The translations under genes were made by a program, and so were the position numbers. The notes beneath the pieces are model-generated. The model had not been told where the DNA came from, searched no databases, and saw only the letters and a program-made list of their open reading frames with translations. Shown here piece by piece: positions 9,586-18,956 of a stretch of DNA of 64,000 nt (the stretch's first letter is position 1; each line of letters opens with the position of its first letter). The stretch is taken from contig NZ_CP029550.1 of assembly GCF_003173715.1 (NCBI RefSeq), forward strand, positions 3,440,501 to 3,504,500. Reading direction: 5' to 3'. Origin of the DNA: Methylobacterium durans (lineage in GTDB: Bacteria; Pseudomonadota; Alphaproteobacteria; Rhizobiales; Beijerinckiaceae).

Positions 9586-9721
9586 CGATTCGGATTGAGA
9601 CTTGGCGGTTATCTTCTCGCGTCGGTGGGCCTTATTTCGTCATCAAAGCCGGCTACCGCCTTTGCGAAGCGCCCCTTCGAAGTCGGAATGCGATGCGACA
9701 GGGTGGAGATGGTAGCGAGCG

Positions 9722-10363
9722 ATGGGCGCCCCCTTGCAGGCAGAAGCGGGAGAGAGATCGACGTCAGCGCGGACGGTGCTCCACGTCGGCTGCGGCGTGT
9801 TCGCGCCCGAGAAGCTGCATCCGGTCTTCCGGGACGGAAGCTGGCGCGAGCTCCGGATGGATCTCGACTCGCGCGTGAAGCCGGACATCGTCGGGACGAT
9901 CACCGATCTGTCCGTGTTCCGCGAAGGGAGCGTGGAGGCGATCTGGTCGTCGCACAACGTCGAGCACCTGTACGATCATGAGGTGCCGAAGGCGTTGGCC
10001 GAGTTCCGGCGGGTGCTGAAGCCGACGGGCTTTGCCCTGATCACCACGCCTGACATCGAGGCGGTGGCCGAGCTCGTGGTGCAGGGGAAGATCGACGAGG
10101 TCGCCTACGTCTCACCGGCGGGACCGATTACGGCCGTGGATATGCTGTTCGGGCATCGTCCCTCGCTGAAGGCAGGTAACGCCTTCATGGCGCATAAGAC
10201 TGCGTTCACGGCAAATCGCCTGGGACGCCTGCTCGTGGAGGCAGGCTTTGAGCGCGCCGTCATGCAGAAGGGATCGCATTTCGACCTGTGGGCGCTCGCC
10301 TTGATGCCGGAGTCGCAGCCGCCTGCGGCCCTGCTCGGCGAGGCTGTTGCAGCCAAGCCGTGA
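9722..10363 (+). CDS. SAM-dependent methyltransferase, class I (Methyltransf_11 type)
   Basis: The 213-residue protein has the SAM-binding motif I VLHVGCG (about residue 19), an acidic residue after the second strand in RMDLDSR, and motif LRVLKPTGFALITTPD typical of Methyltransf_11 enzymes. The phrase AIWSSHNVEHLYDHE matches the sugar/polysaccharide methyltransferases often found in glycan clusters. It lacks a membrane segment and is cytoplasmic. It lies 9 bases before a glycosyltransferase gene, so the pair probably modifies a glycan or glycosylates the secreted protein; the acceptor is unknown. Confidence 0.8.
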   Translation: MGAPLQAEAGERSTSARTVLHVGCGVFAPEKLHPVFRDGSWRELRMDLDSRVKPDIVGTITDLSVFREGSVEAIWSSHNVEHLYDHEVPKALAEFRRVLKPTGFALITTPDIEAVAELVVQGKIDEVAYVSPAGPITAVDMLFGHRPSLKAGNAFMAHKTAFTANRLGRLLVEAGFERAVMQKGSHFDLWALALMPESQPPAALLGEAVAAKP

Positions 10364-10372
10364 CCCTGTCGG

Positions 10373-11560
10373 ATGGCGCTGCGCGTTCTCCTCGTTCACC
10401 AGTCCTTTCCGTCGCAGCTGATCGCTGTGCTGGAGGCGCTCGAGCGGCGCGATGACGTCGAGCTCGCTGGGATCGGGATGAATCCGTATGCGCGGAGGGG
10501 ACTGCGCTATAGGCAGTATTCGCCTGTGCCGGTGGCGCAGACGGGCGATATCGTCATCGATGATCTGGCGTCGAAGGCGACGCTTGCGGCGGCAGCGGCG
10601 GCCGCGGCGCGGGCGCTCAGCTACGATGGCTTCGTGCCCGATGTCATCGTGGCGCATCCCGGATGGGGCGAGGCCCTCTACCTGAAGGATCTATTCCCGC
10701 GCGCGAAGCTCGTTTGCTACTGCGAGTATTATTACCTGCGCTCCGGCGGGGAGGTGAACTTCGACCCGGAGTTCCCGCCAGCCCCTCCGGAGGTGCTGCA
10801 CCGGATGCGGGCGCGCAATGCCATCACGCTGGCAAGCCTTGAGGATGCCGACGTGTGCGTGGCGCCGACGCCGTGGCAGAAGTCCACCTTCCCGGCGATG
10901 TTGCACCCGAAGATTGAGGTCTTCCATGAGGGCGTGGAGGTCCCGCCCGCTGACAACAGGGCAACTGACCGCACGGCGTCCGGAGGGCCATCCGTCAGTT
11001 TCGTGGCCCGGCACCTCGAGCCGCACCGTGGGTTCCACACCTTCATGCGGGCTGTTCCCCGCTTGCTTCGGGCAGATCCCTCAATCCAGGTCTCCGTAAT
11101 TGGTTCTGATCGAGGCGGATACGGAGCTCCTCCGTCCGACGGGCGCACTTGGAAATCCGTGTTGTTGGAGGAGCTCAACGGTTCGATCGATGAGACGCGC
11201 GTGCGGTTTCTCGGATCGGTCGACCGCAGACGCTATCTCGACGCGCTGCGACACTCTGATGTGCACGTGTATCTGACGTATCCGTTCGTTCTCTCGTGGT
11301 CAGCCCTTGAGACTATGGGTGCCAGTAAAGCGATGGTTGTGTCGGATACGGCGCCGGTCCGAGACTATTTCACCGATGAGTGCGCTGCGGTGATTGATTT
11401 CTTCGACTCTCGCGCCCTGGCTACGCGTATCCTGAGCCTGCTCCGCAATGCCAAAATACGGACAAGCCTCGGGGGACATGCCCGTGAGGCTTTTCACGAC
11501 TATGAGCTCACGCGAGACCATGGACGTGCTGCGTGGGAGCGACTGGTAACGTCGTTTTAG
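10373..11560 (+). CDS. Glycosyltransferase family 4 protein
   Basis: The 395-residue protein has a two-domain GT-B layout. The N-terminal domain starts with LRVLLVHQSFPSQL and includes the DVIVAHPGWGEALYLKDLFP and CEYYY features of the Glyco_trans_4-like N-terminal family. The C-terminal Rossmann domain contains VSFVARHLEPHRGFHTFMRA, the VSVIGSDRGGYG strand, and a nucleotide-sugar-binding region around YPFVLSWSALETMGASKAMV. No membrane segment is seen. It follows the methyltransferase by 9 bases and precedes the transporter pair. Donor and acceptor cannot be told from sequence. Confidence 0.85.
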   Translation: MALRVLLVHQSFPSQLIAVLEALERRDDVELAGIGMNPYARRGLRYRQYSPVPVAQTGDIVIDDLASKATLAAAAAAAARALSYDGFVPDVIVAHPGWGEALYLKDLFPRAKLVCYCEYYYLRSGGEVNFDPEFPPAPPEVLHRMRARNAITLASLEDADVCVAPTPWQKSTFPAMLHPKIEVFHEGVEVPPADNRATDRTASGGPSVSFVARHLEPHRGFHTFMRAVPRLLRADPSIQVSVIGSDRGGYGAPPSDGRTWKSVLLEELNGSIDETRVRFLGSVDRRRYLDALRHSDVHVYLTYPFVLSWSALETMGASKAMVVSDTAPVRDYFTDECAAVIDFFDSRALATRILSLLRNAKIRTSLGGHAREAFHDYELTRDHGRAAWERLVTSF

Positions 11561-11832
11561 TGCGTTTCGCGGTGCGCGGATGATCCGTTGTGAGGCGGGC
11601 GGGCACCAGGGTTCTTGGAACTGAGGTAAGCTTAACGTTGACCTGTGGTGGCTCCTTGATGATGCCGCAAACCACTGGTCTAGCCGGTTGCGTTACGATG
11701 CGGCAGGAGTGCGACCGACTGAGCGTGTCCGGTCGTCTCCGCGTCGGCCCTTCCGAGCGGTGGCATAACCGCGGGCGCGGCATCGTTGGCGGAGATCGCT
11801 GCCCGTTGAGCGCGGGGTAGGAGTGTCGGGCA

Positions 11833-13590
11833 ATGGGAGGGCAGGCGAAACGGGCGCGCGATGCCGACGCGGAGACTCCGCTCGACCGCGGCATTCGGCT
11901 GATCCGGCCCGGCGTCCTGCACCTGTGTGTGCTCAGCCTCGTGATCAATCTGCTGAGCTTCTCGACCGTGCTGTACTCGATGGAGATTTTCAATCGGGTC
12001 TTGTCGACGAGGAGCGTCAACACGCTGATTGGATTGACGGTGATCTTTTTGCTCGGGACGGGACTTGCTGCGGCCCTCGTAGCGTTGCGGGCGTCCGCTT
12101 TGCGGAAGATGGGGATCGCCCTCAACGAGGAGGTCTCTGCGCCCCTCTACGACCTCGTCTATTCCGAGACGCTTGAGACGCGGCGCTACGATACCATGGG
12201 TGCCTTCCGCGATCTCGAAACGGTGCGAACATTTCTATCGGGCCAAGGACTGGCCCAGCTCCTCGACCTCCCGTGGATCCCGATCTACGTATTGGTCGCC
12301 TTTGTCATGCATGTCTGGCTCGGTTTGGCGCTTCTCGCATCTGTTGTTGTGGTACTGCTGCTTGCGGCGTTGAACGAGGTTTTCAACCGCTCGAACTTGA
12401 AGCAGGCCGGCATCTTCGCAGAGCAGAGTCAGAAGCTTCTGGCGACGGCAACGCGCGAGGCCGAGACCTTGCATGTGATGGCGATGGTGTCGGGATTTCG
12501 CGAGCGGTGGCTCGCAGCTCACCACCACGCGACTGCTTGGCAGCTGACGGCGGCTCATCTCTCCAAAGGTATCTCGCTCGTTCTAAAATTTTGGCAGTCG
12601 TTCACCTCGTTCGGTCTGGTTGCGCTGGGCTGTTATCTAGCCATTGGCGGCCACGTCTCCCCCGGTGCCATGTTTGCCGTGATGTTCATTGGTGGGGCGT
12701 GTGTGGGGGTTGTCCAATCGGCCGCGAGCCAATGGCCCTCGTTTTTGCGGGCACGTCAGGCTTTTGGCCGGCTGCAGGCGCTGTTCCGGGCCGCTGAGGC
12801 TGCGCCGCAGCGCCTGGCGCTGCCCAGGCCCAACGGCCACGTTGAGGTGAGTGGGCTTGCCCTGACCGCACCGGGATCCAGCCGCTTCATCCTCAGTCAG
12901 GTCAGCTTCGAACTGCCCGCTGGCTCAGCCACAGCGGTGGTGGGCCCGAGCGGGGCGGGCAAGTCGAGCCTAGTGCGGGCGCTGGTGGGCATCTGGGCGC
13001 CAGCGCTCGGCAGTGTGCGCATCGATGGGTCCGAGTTGCAGCACTGGGATGCGGACGCGCTTGGGCAGCACCTCGGCTACCTGCCGCAGAATGTGGAGCT
13101 TTTGTCCGGCACGATCGCGCAGAACATCGCGCGGTTCGGCGCTGTGGATGACGAGGCGGTGCTGGAAGCGGCGAAGCTTGCTGGCGTGCACGAGGTGATC
13201 CAGCAGCTGCCGCAGGGCTACAGCACCGAGGTGGGGGAGGGCGGCAGCGCCTTGTCGGGAGGTCAGCGCCAGCGGATCGGATTGGCGCGCGCGATCTACG
13301 GCAACCCGTCTCTCGTGGTGCTGGATGAGCCGAACTCGAACCTCGATGCGGTGGGCGAGGCGGCTCTGGCCGAGGCTTTGCAAGCACTGACCAAGCGAGG
13401 CACGACCTGCGTGCTGATCACGCACAAGGCCAACATCCTGACGCTGGTGGACTACATCCTGGTTCTGAAGGACGGGACCGTGTCGACCTTCGGCCCGCGT
13501 GACGAGGTGCTGTCGGGTCAGGGTGCTGGGCGCAGCTCCGCGTCCGCGGCGCCTCAGCAGCTCACCACACGCCACGCCGCCGTCGGGTAA
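11833..13590 (+). CDS. Type I secretion ABC transporter, PrtD type (copy 1)
   Basis: The 585-residue protein has an N-terminal membrane domain (about residues 25-320, several hydrophobic segments including a PWIPIYVLVAFVMHVWLG stretch typical of PrtD/AprD/HasD proteins) and a C-terminal ATPase. Walker A is GPSGAGKS (about 371), the signature LSGGQRQR (about 474) and Walker B LVVLDEP (about 494). It would sit in the inner membrane and drive one-step export through an HlyD adaptor and a TolC-like pore. The gene ends 5 bases before a second transporter whose ATPase half is nearly identical, while the membrane halves differ. Confidence 0.93.
   Translation: MGGQAKRARDADAETPLDRGIRLIRPGVLHLCVLSLVINLLSFSTVLYSMEIFNRVLSTRSVNTLIGLTVIFLLGTGLAAALVALRASALRKMGIALNEEVSAPLYDLVYSETLETRRYDTMGAFRDLETVRTFLSGQGLAQLLDLPWIPIYVLVAFVMHVWLGLALLASVVVVLLLAALNEVFNRSNLKQAGIFAEQSQKLLATATREAETLHVMAMVSGFRERWLAAHHHATAWQLTAAHLSKGISLVLKFWQSFTSFGLVALGCYLAIGGHVSPGAMFAVMFIGGACVGVVQSAASQWPSFLRARQAFGRLQALFRAAEAAPQRLALPRPNGHVEVSGLALTAPGSSRFILSQVSFELPAGSATAVVGPSGAGKSSLVRALVGIWAPALGSVRIDGSELQHWDADALGQHLGYLPQNVELLSGTIAQNIARFGAVDDEAVLEAAKLAGVHEVIQQLPQGYSTEVGEGGSALSGGQRQRIGLARAIYGNPSLVVLDEPNSNLDAVGEAALAEALQALTKRGTTCVLITHKANILTLVDYILVLKDGTVSTFGPRDEVLSGQGAGRSSASAAPQQLTTRHAAVG
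12841..13590 (+). repeat. Direct repeat, copy 1: shared ATPase module of the two transporters
   Basis: This 750-base segment is repeated at 14697-15446 (offset 1856). The first about 100 bases and the last about 370 bases are identical or nearly so; the middle has scattered, mostly silent changes. Weaker similarity extends left to about 12740. The protein products differ at only a handful of positions across the ATPase. Confidence 0.9.
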
Positions 13591-13595
13591 GAAGC

Positions 13596-15446
13596 ATGGC
13601 ACGGCACCTCACAGTAGCGATGCAGCGCGCCGTCAGTGCTGCACCTTGGAAGCACTTGAGCGGGAACTTGGCCCGAGTGCTTCCTAGTGCGGAGTCGGGC
13701 AGGCTGACCCTCGGCTCCTTTCTGAGCGAGAGGACCGCACTGAATCGCGCGCTGAGCCGGCAGCGTCTCGCGTTCGTGCACGCGGCGTTGATCAGCCTCT
13801 TCCTGAGCGTGTCTGTGCTCACGGGCAGCATCTTCGTCGAGCAGGTCAATGACCGCGTGATGGTGCACAAGCAGCTCGTCACGCTCGTGATCCTGTTTGG
13901 TGTCCTTGTCCTTCAGCTTGCGATTGCCGGCGTTCTTACGAAATTCCGCGATGCGATCCTTGAACGAGTGGGGCTTCAGCTCGATGCAGAACTGCGCCCC
14001 AATTTGTTCAACTGGCGGGTGCGCGCCGCGGTCGGATTGCGCCTACCTCATGCGCAGCAGAGCCTAACTGACCTCGATGTACTTCGCGGCTTTATCTCAG
14101 GCAGCGGTGTTGCAGCGATCTATGATGCGATCCCGATCCCGATCTATCTCGCCGCTTGCTTCGCGATGCATGTGTGGCTCGGTTGGTTCGCAGCGGGTGG
14201 TCTCGCTCTTGTGTTCATGACCGCTGTAGTCCAGACGCGAACTCAATCGAGACGAGCTGCGCAACTTAGTGGCGCGAACGTTCACAATGATGCCCTGACA
14301 GACACCTTCAAAAATATCGAGGCTGTTCAGGCTCTTGGCATGCGAGTGTCATTCCGCAGGCGCTGGACGTCTGCGTACCGCCGGTTCCTCAGTGAGCAAG
14401 CCGCACTTGAAGACGAGGCCGCTCTTTTCTCGTCCGTTACGCGTGCTTTGACTGGAGCGTTCAGCGGGCTCTGTATGGCACTCGGCGCGTATCTCGCAAT
14501 TCGGGGTGAGATCTCGCCCGGTAACGTGATTGGGGTGATGCTCATCGCCGGCAAGTTGCTTCAGCCTCTCGGAACTCTTTCGGCAGAGTGGCCCTCCTTT
14601 TTGCGAGCGCGTCAGGCTTATGGGCGGTTGCAGGCGCTGTTCCGGGCTGCTGAGGCTGCACCGCGACGTCTGGCTCTGCCGCGGCCGGACGGCCACGTTG
14701 AGGTGAGTGGGCTTGCCCTGACCGCACCGGGATCCAGCCGCTTCATCCTCAGTCAGGTCAGCTTCGAGCTGCCCGCTGGCTCAGCCACAGCGGTGGTGGG
14801 CCCGAGCGGGGCGGGCAAGTCGAGCTTGGTTCGGGCGCTCGTCGGCATCTGGGCGCCAGCGCTCGGCAGTGTGCGCATTGATGGATCCGAGTTGCAGCAC
14901 TGGGACGCGGATGCCTTAGGTCAGCACCTTGGCTACCTGCCACAGAACGTCGAGCTCCTGTCCGGCACGATCGCACAGAACATCGCGCGGTTCGGCGCTG
15001 TCGATGATGAGGCGGTGCTCGAGGCGGCCAAGCTCGCCGGTGTGCACGAGGTGATCCAGCAGCTGCCGCAAGGCTACAGCACCGAGGTGGGGGAGGGCGG
15101 CAGCGCCTTGTCGGGAGGTCAGCGCCAGCGGATCGGATTGGCGCGCGCGATCTACGGCAACCCGTCTCTCGTGGTGCTGGATGAGCCGAACTCGAACCTC
15201 GATGCGGTGGGCGAGGCGGCTCTGGCCGAGGCTTTGCAAGCACTGACCAAGCGAGGCACGACCTGCGTGCTGATCACGCACAAGGCCAACATCCTGACGC
15301 TGGTGGACTACATCCTGGTTCTGAAGGACGGGACCGTGTCGACCTTCGGCCCGCGTGACGAGGTGCTGTCGGGTCAGGGTGCTGGGCGCAGCACCGCGAC
15401 CAATGCCCCTCAGCAGCTCACCACACGCCACGCCGCCGTCGGGTAA
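13596..15446 (+). CDS. Type I secretion ABC transporter, PrtD type (copy 2)
   Basis: The 616-residue protein has about 30 more N-terminal residues than copy 1, then a PrtD-type membrane domain (about 60-350, with a segment like IYDAIPIPIYLAACFAMHVW) and an ATPase with Walker A at about 402, LSGGQ at about 505 and Walker B at about 525. The membrane domain is clearly diverged from copy 1, but the ATPase and the C-terminal tail (QQLTTRHAAVG) are almost the same. Two such genes in tandem before one adaptor suggest either a heterodimeric transporter or two exporters with different substrates sharing one adaptor. Confidence 0.93.
   Translation: MARHLTVAMQRAVSAAPWKHLSGNLARVLPSAESGRLTLGSFLSERTALNRALSRQRLAFVHAALISLFLSVSVLTGSIFVEQVNDRVMVHKQLVTLVILFGVLVLQLAIAGVLTKFRDAILERVGLQLDAELRPNLFNWRVRAAVGLRLPHAQQSLTDLDVLRGFISGSGVAAIYDAIPIPIYLAACFAMHVWLGWFAAGGLALVFMTAVVQTRTQSRRAAQLSGANVHNDALTDTFKNIEAVQALGMRVSFRRRWTSAYRRFLSEQAALEDEAALFSSVTRALTGAFSGLCMALGAYLAIRGEISPGNVIGVMLIAGKLLQPLGTLSAEWPSFLRARQAYGRLQALFRAAEAAPRRLALPRPDGHVEVSGLALTAPGSSRFILSQVSFELPAGSATAVVGPSGAGKSSLVRALVGIWAPALGSVRIDGSELQHWDADALGQHLGYLPQNVELLSGTIAQNIARFGAVDDEAVLEAAKLAGVHEVIQQLPQGYSTEVGEGGSALSGGQRQRIGLARAIYGNPSLVVLDEPNSNLDAVGEAALAEALQALTKRGTTCVLITHKANILTLVDYILVLKDGTVSTFGPRDEVLSGQGAGRSTATNAPQQLTTRHAAVG
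14697..15446 (+). repeat. Direct repeat, copy 2: shared ATPase module of the two transporters
   Basis: Second copy of the segment at 12841-13590. Differences cluster at about 14826-15070; the last about 370 bases match copy 1 except for a few changes near 15390-15410. Confidence 0.9.
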
Positions 15447-15458
15447 GAGGGTGCGCTA

Positions 15459-16781
15459 ATGACGACCGCGCTCACCATTCAGCCTCCTCCCATCCGGACG
15501 GATTGGCGGAGGCCTGTGCTGCTAGCCTATCTCGTGATCCTTATTGCCTTCGGCGGAGGAGCAGGTTGGGCGGCATTCGCCAAGCTCGAGAGTGCGGCCA
15601 TCGCCTCTGGGGTTGTTATGTCTCAGTCGAACAAGAAGACCGTTCAACATTTAGAAGGCGGGATCGTTCGTGAGATCCTCGTGCGCGATGGAGACCAGGT
15701 GCAGGAGGGGCAAACTCTTCTACGCCTCGACGACACGCAAGCTCGCGCCTCGCTGGAAACGACGAGGAGCCAGCAGGCGATTGACCGTATTCGGGAAGCG
15801 CGACTGCTTGCTGAGCGGGATCAGACCGACAGGATTGTCCTCCCGGACAGCGTAACGTCCAGGGCCCATGAACCCGCGATCGCGCGTGCCATTCAAGATG
15901 AGAAGGGAAACCTCCGCGAGCGAGCTGTGTACTTGCGCTCTCAAACCGATGTGCTCAATGCCAAGATCGTCCAAACTGAGCAGGAAGTGCGGGCGCTTAG
16001 AAACGATGCTGATTCGACCAAGCAGCAACTCGTCACAATCGACCAAGAACTAAGCGGTCTCCGGCAGCTGCTCGCGAAGCAGCTAGTTCCTGTCTCGCGA
16101 GTGGCAGCACTGGAACGTGAGCGCATTCGCCTGCAGGGGGCACTCGACCGCGCGATTTCAGATGCCAAGAAGGGCGAGCAAGCGATCGACGAGACGAAGC
16201 TTACGATCGTCCAGACTCAAAAGCAGTTCCTGCAGCAGGTTTCTTCGGACATCATCGATGTTCGCAAGAGTCTCGCCGAGTTAGCCGAGAAAGAAAATGT
16301 CGCGAAGGACATATTGAGCCGCGTCGAGGTCCGGGCGCCACGCACCGGAATTGTCCAGAGTATGAAGGTATTTACCATCGGCGCCGTGCTGCGTCCTGGC
16401 GACACGATGCTAGAGATTGCTCCCACAGGTGATCAATTGACGGTGGGCATCCAGATCTCGCCGGCCGATGTAGATTCTGTTGCCGAGGGACTGAGGGCAG
16501 AGGTGCGTTTCCCAACATATCACTCCCGTCGCGTGCCCATCATGCTGGGCCAGGTTCGGTCGGTCTCGTACGACCGCGTCACTGACCCACAGAACCCGCA
16601 GAACAGTTACTTTCAAGGTGAAGTTGTCGTCGACGCAGCCAGCGTTCCGGCCGAAATCAAGGATCGGCTGAAGCCGGGCATGCCCGCAGACGTCATTGTG
16701 ACCACGGGTGAGCAGACCCCATTGGACTACTTCTTGGGCCCGCTATTCGACCGAGTGGCGCACGGAATGCGGGAAAAGTGA
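15459..16781 (+). CDS. HlyD-family type I secretion periplasmic adaptor
   Basis: The 440-residue protein has a short cytoplasmic N-terminus, one membrane segment (about 20-42), a lipoyl half (KTVQHLEGGIVREILVRDGD, a hallmark of PrtE/HlyD adaptors), a long coiled coil rich in Gln, Glu and Arg (about 95-290), the second lipoyl half (VRAPRTGIVQSMKVFTIGAV) and a C-terminal beta-barrel ending in LKPGMPADVIVTTGEQTPLDY. It bridges the inner-membrane ABC protein and an outer-membrane TolC-like channel. The start lies 12 bases after the second ABC gene, so the three form one operon. No channel gene is in the window. Confidence 0.93.
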   Translation: MTTALTIQPPPIRTDWRRPVLLAYLVILIAFGGGAGWAAFAKLESAAIASGVVMSQSNKKTVQHLEGGIVREILVRDGDQVQEGQTLLRLDDTQARASLETTRSQQAIDRIREARLLAERDQTDRIVLPDSVTSRAHEPAIARAIQDEKGNLRERAVYLRSQTDVLNAKIVQTEQEVRALRNDADSTKQQLVTIDQELSGLRQLLAKQLVPVSRVAALERERIRLQGALDRAISDAKKGEQAIDETKLTIVQTQKQFLQQVSSDIIDVRKSLAELAEKENVAKDILSRVEVRAPRTGIVQSMKVFTIGAVLRPGDTMLEIAPTGDQLTVGIQISPADVDSVAEGLRAEVRFPTYHSRRVPIMLGQVRSVSYDRVTDPQNPQNSYFQGEVVVDAASVPAEIKDRLKPGMPADVIVTTGEQTPLDYFLGPLFDRVAHGMREK

Positions 16782-16998
16782 TCTGGCTGTTTCAGATTGC
16801 GCGGCTGAAGGACTTAATGGGATAATAAGTATGGTCGCATTTTCTCAAGGAATTGTTGGCATCTAAAAAGTTCTTGGTTTAAGCAGGGGCGCTTAATCAT
16901 ATTGCCAATACGTGGTGGCTGACGACCTCAACAACAGGCGCTGCCAGACATCGCGGCAAATCAAGACTGAGTTCTGAACAGCAGAAGGGGGTACAATC

Positions 16999-18026
16999 AT
17001 GGCACTGGCACAGCGGATCGGCGAGCGCGACGAGGCTTCGGAGGCCCGCGAGGGAGCAGCCGGGGCGGCCGTCGCCTCGGCGCTCCGGACCATCGGCACC
17101 GAGCGCGAGGGCCTCGCCTGCCTGATGGAGGCGGTGGCGAACGGCCTCGGCGCGCCCTTCACCGCGGCGGTCGAGCGGATCGGCCGGGCGCGGGCCGCTG
17201 CATCCTCACGGGCATGGGCAAGTCCGGCCATATCGGCCGCAAGATCGCGGCGACGCTGGCCTCCACGGGCACGCCCGCCCTCTACGTTCACCCCGCCGAG
17301 GCGAGCCACGGCGATCTCGGCATGGTGCAGCCGGACGACGTGGTGGTGGCGCTCTCCTGGTCCGGCGAGACGACGGAACTCGCCGACATCATCGGCTACG
17401 CCAAGCGCTACCGCGTCGGGCTCGTTGCGATCACGTCGAACGCGGCCTCGACGCTCGGGCGCGAGGCCGACGTCTGCCTGGCCCTGCCGAAGGCCCGGGA
17501 AGCCTGCCCGAACGGCTTGGCGCCGACGACCTCCACCGCCATGCAGCTGGCGCTGGGCGACGCGCTCGCGGTGGCGCTCCTGGAGGCGCGCGGCTTCTCG
17601 GCACGGGAATTCTCGATCTACCACCCGGGCGGACGCCTCGGCGCCTCGCTCCGGCAGGTGCGCGAGGTCATGCACACGGGCGCGCAGCTGCCCGTCGTCG
17701 CCCGCGGCACGCCGATGCGGGCGGCCATCGCCGAGATCGACGCCAAGGGCTTCGGCTCGGTGATCGTGGTCGAGGCCGACGGGCGCCTTGCCGGCATCGT
17801 CACGGACGGCGACCTGCGCCGCAACGTGTTCCGAACCGACCTCGACCGGGTCTGCGTCGAGGCGGTGATGAGCACGCATCCCCGCACGGTGAACCCTGAG
17901 ACCCTGCTCGCCAAGGCCCTGGAGATCCAGGAATCCATGAAGATCACGGCGCTGATCGTCGTGGAGGCGGGCCGCCCGGTCGGCCTCGTGCACTACCACG
18001 ACCTGCTGAAGACTGGAGTTGCCTGA
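16999..18026 (+). pseudogene. kdsD: D-arabinose-5-phosphate isomerase (KdsD/KpsF), frame broken by one missing G
   Basis: KdsD interconverts ribulose-5-phosphate and arabinose-5-phosphate, the first step of KDO synthesis. The N-terminal about 65 residues (MALAQRIGERDE...) are in one frame; the SIS domain (TGMGKSGHIGRKIA, LSWSGETTELADI, STAMQLALGDALAVALLEARGF) and two CBS domains are in another. Adding one G to GGG at 17192-17194 joins them as RIGRARGRCILTGMGKSG and gives 342 residues, close to the usual 320-340. Read as written, only a 270-residue product from ATG 17214 is possible, lacking the first helix region. A good ribosome site (AGAAGGGGG) precedes 16999. Either an assembly error or a real mutation. 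Confidence 0.85.
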
Positions 18027-18070
18027 GAGTATTGCAGGATTGTCCGAGCGAGTTTTGGAGCCAGTAGCCT

Positions 18071-18940
18071 ATGTACCAGACAGCCACCGCGGTTTCCGCC
18101 TCTCCCAGCCCGGTCGCCGTGCGCGTCGGCGGGGCCGTCTTCGCCAACGACCGGCCCTTCGCCCTGATCGCCGGCCCCTGCCAGCTCGAAGGGCGCGAGC
18201 ACGCGCTTGAGATCGCCGCCGCCCTCAAGGAGATGGCCGGGCGCCTCGGCATCGGCCTCGTCTTCAAGGCCTCGTTCGACAAGGCGAACCGCACCTCGGC
18301 AGGCTCGGCCCGTGGCCTCGGGCTCGCCGGGGCGCTCCCGATCTTCGCCGAGATCAAGGAGCGGTTCGGCCTGCCCGTGCTCACCGACGTGCACGAGGCG
18401 GATCATTGCGCTGCCGCCGCCGAGGTGGTCGACATCCTCCAGATCCCGGCCTTCCTCTGCCGCCAGACCGACCTTCTGCTGGCGGCCGCCGCCACGGGCC
18501 GCGTCGTCAACATCAAGAAGGGCCAGTTCCTTGCCCCCTGGGACATGGCGCACGTCGCCGCCAAGGTGACGGGGGCGGGCAACGGCAACGTCCTGGTGAC
18601 GGAGCGGGGCGCCTCGTTCGGCTACAACACCCTGGTCTCCGACATGCGCAGCCTGCCCGTCATGGCGCAGGTGACCGGCGGCCTGCCCGTGGTGTTCGAC
18701 GCGACCCACTCGGTCCAGCAGCCGGGCGGGCAGGGGGCGACCTCGGGCGGCCAGCGGGAATTCGTCGCCGTCCTTGCCCGCGCGGCGGTCGCGGTCGGAG
18801 TGGCGGGCCTGTTCATCGAGACGCATCCCGACCCCGACCGGGCCCCCTCCGACGGCCCGAACATGGTGGCGCTGAGGGACATGCCCGCGCTCCTCGAGAC
18901 ACTGCGGGCCTTCGACCGCGTGGCGAAGGGACAGGGCTGA
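18071..18940 (+). CDS. kdsA: 3-deoxy-8-phosphooctulonate synthase (KDO-8-phosphate synthase)
   Basis: The 289-residue protein joins arabinose-5-phosphate and phosphoenolpyruvate to KDO-8-phosphate in the cytoplasm. Family motifs are clear: [12 protein letters not shown] (about 30-41), [41 protein letters not shown] NIKKGQF, and [12 protein letters not shown]. The Cys in AGPC, where Escherichia coli KdsA has Asn, marks the metal-dependent class. GGAG lies about 10 bases before the ATG. It follows kdsD by 44 bases and is GC-rich like it, whereas the next gene is clearly AT-richer. Confidence 0.95.
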   Translation: MYQTATAVSASPSPVAVRVGGAVFANDRPFALIAGPCQLEGREHALEIAAALKEMAGRLGIGLVFKASFDKANRTSAGSARGLGLAGALPIFAEIKERFGLPVLTDVHEADHCAAAAEVVDILQIPAFLCRQTDLLLAAAATGRVVNIKKGQFLAPWDMAHVAAKVTGAGNGNVLVTERGASFGYNTLVSDMRSLPVMAQVTGGLPVVFDATHSVQQPGGQGATSGGQREFVAVLARAAVAVGVAGLFIETHPDPDRAPSDGPNMVALRDMPALLETLRAFDRVAKGQG

Positions 18941-18956
18941 GCAATTCATAGATCAG

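Noticed and set aside
12902..15243. Long minus-strand frames (161 codons each, at 12902-13387 and 14758-15243)
   Set aside because: They are antisense shadows of the ABC ATPase modules and appear twice only because the module is duplicated.
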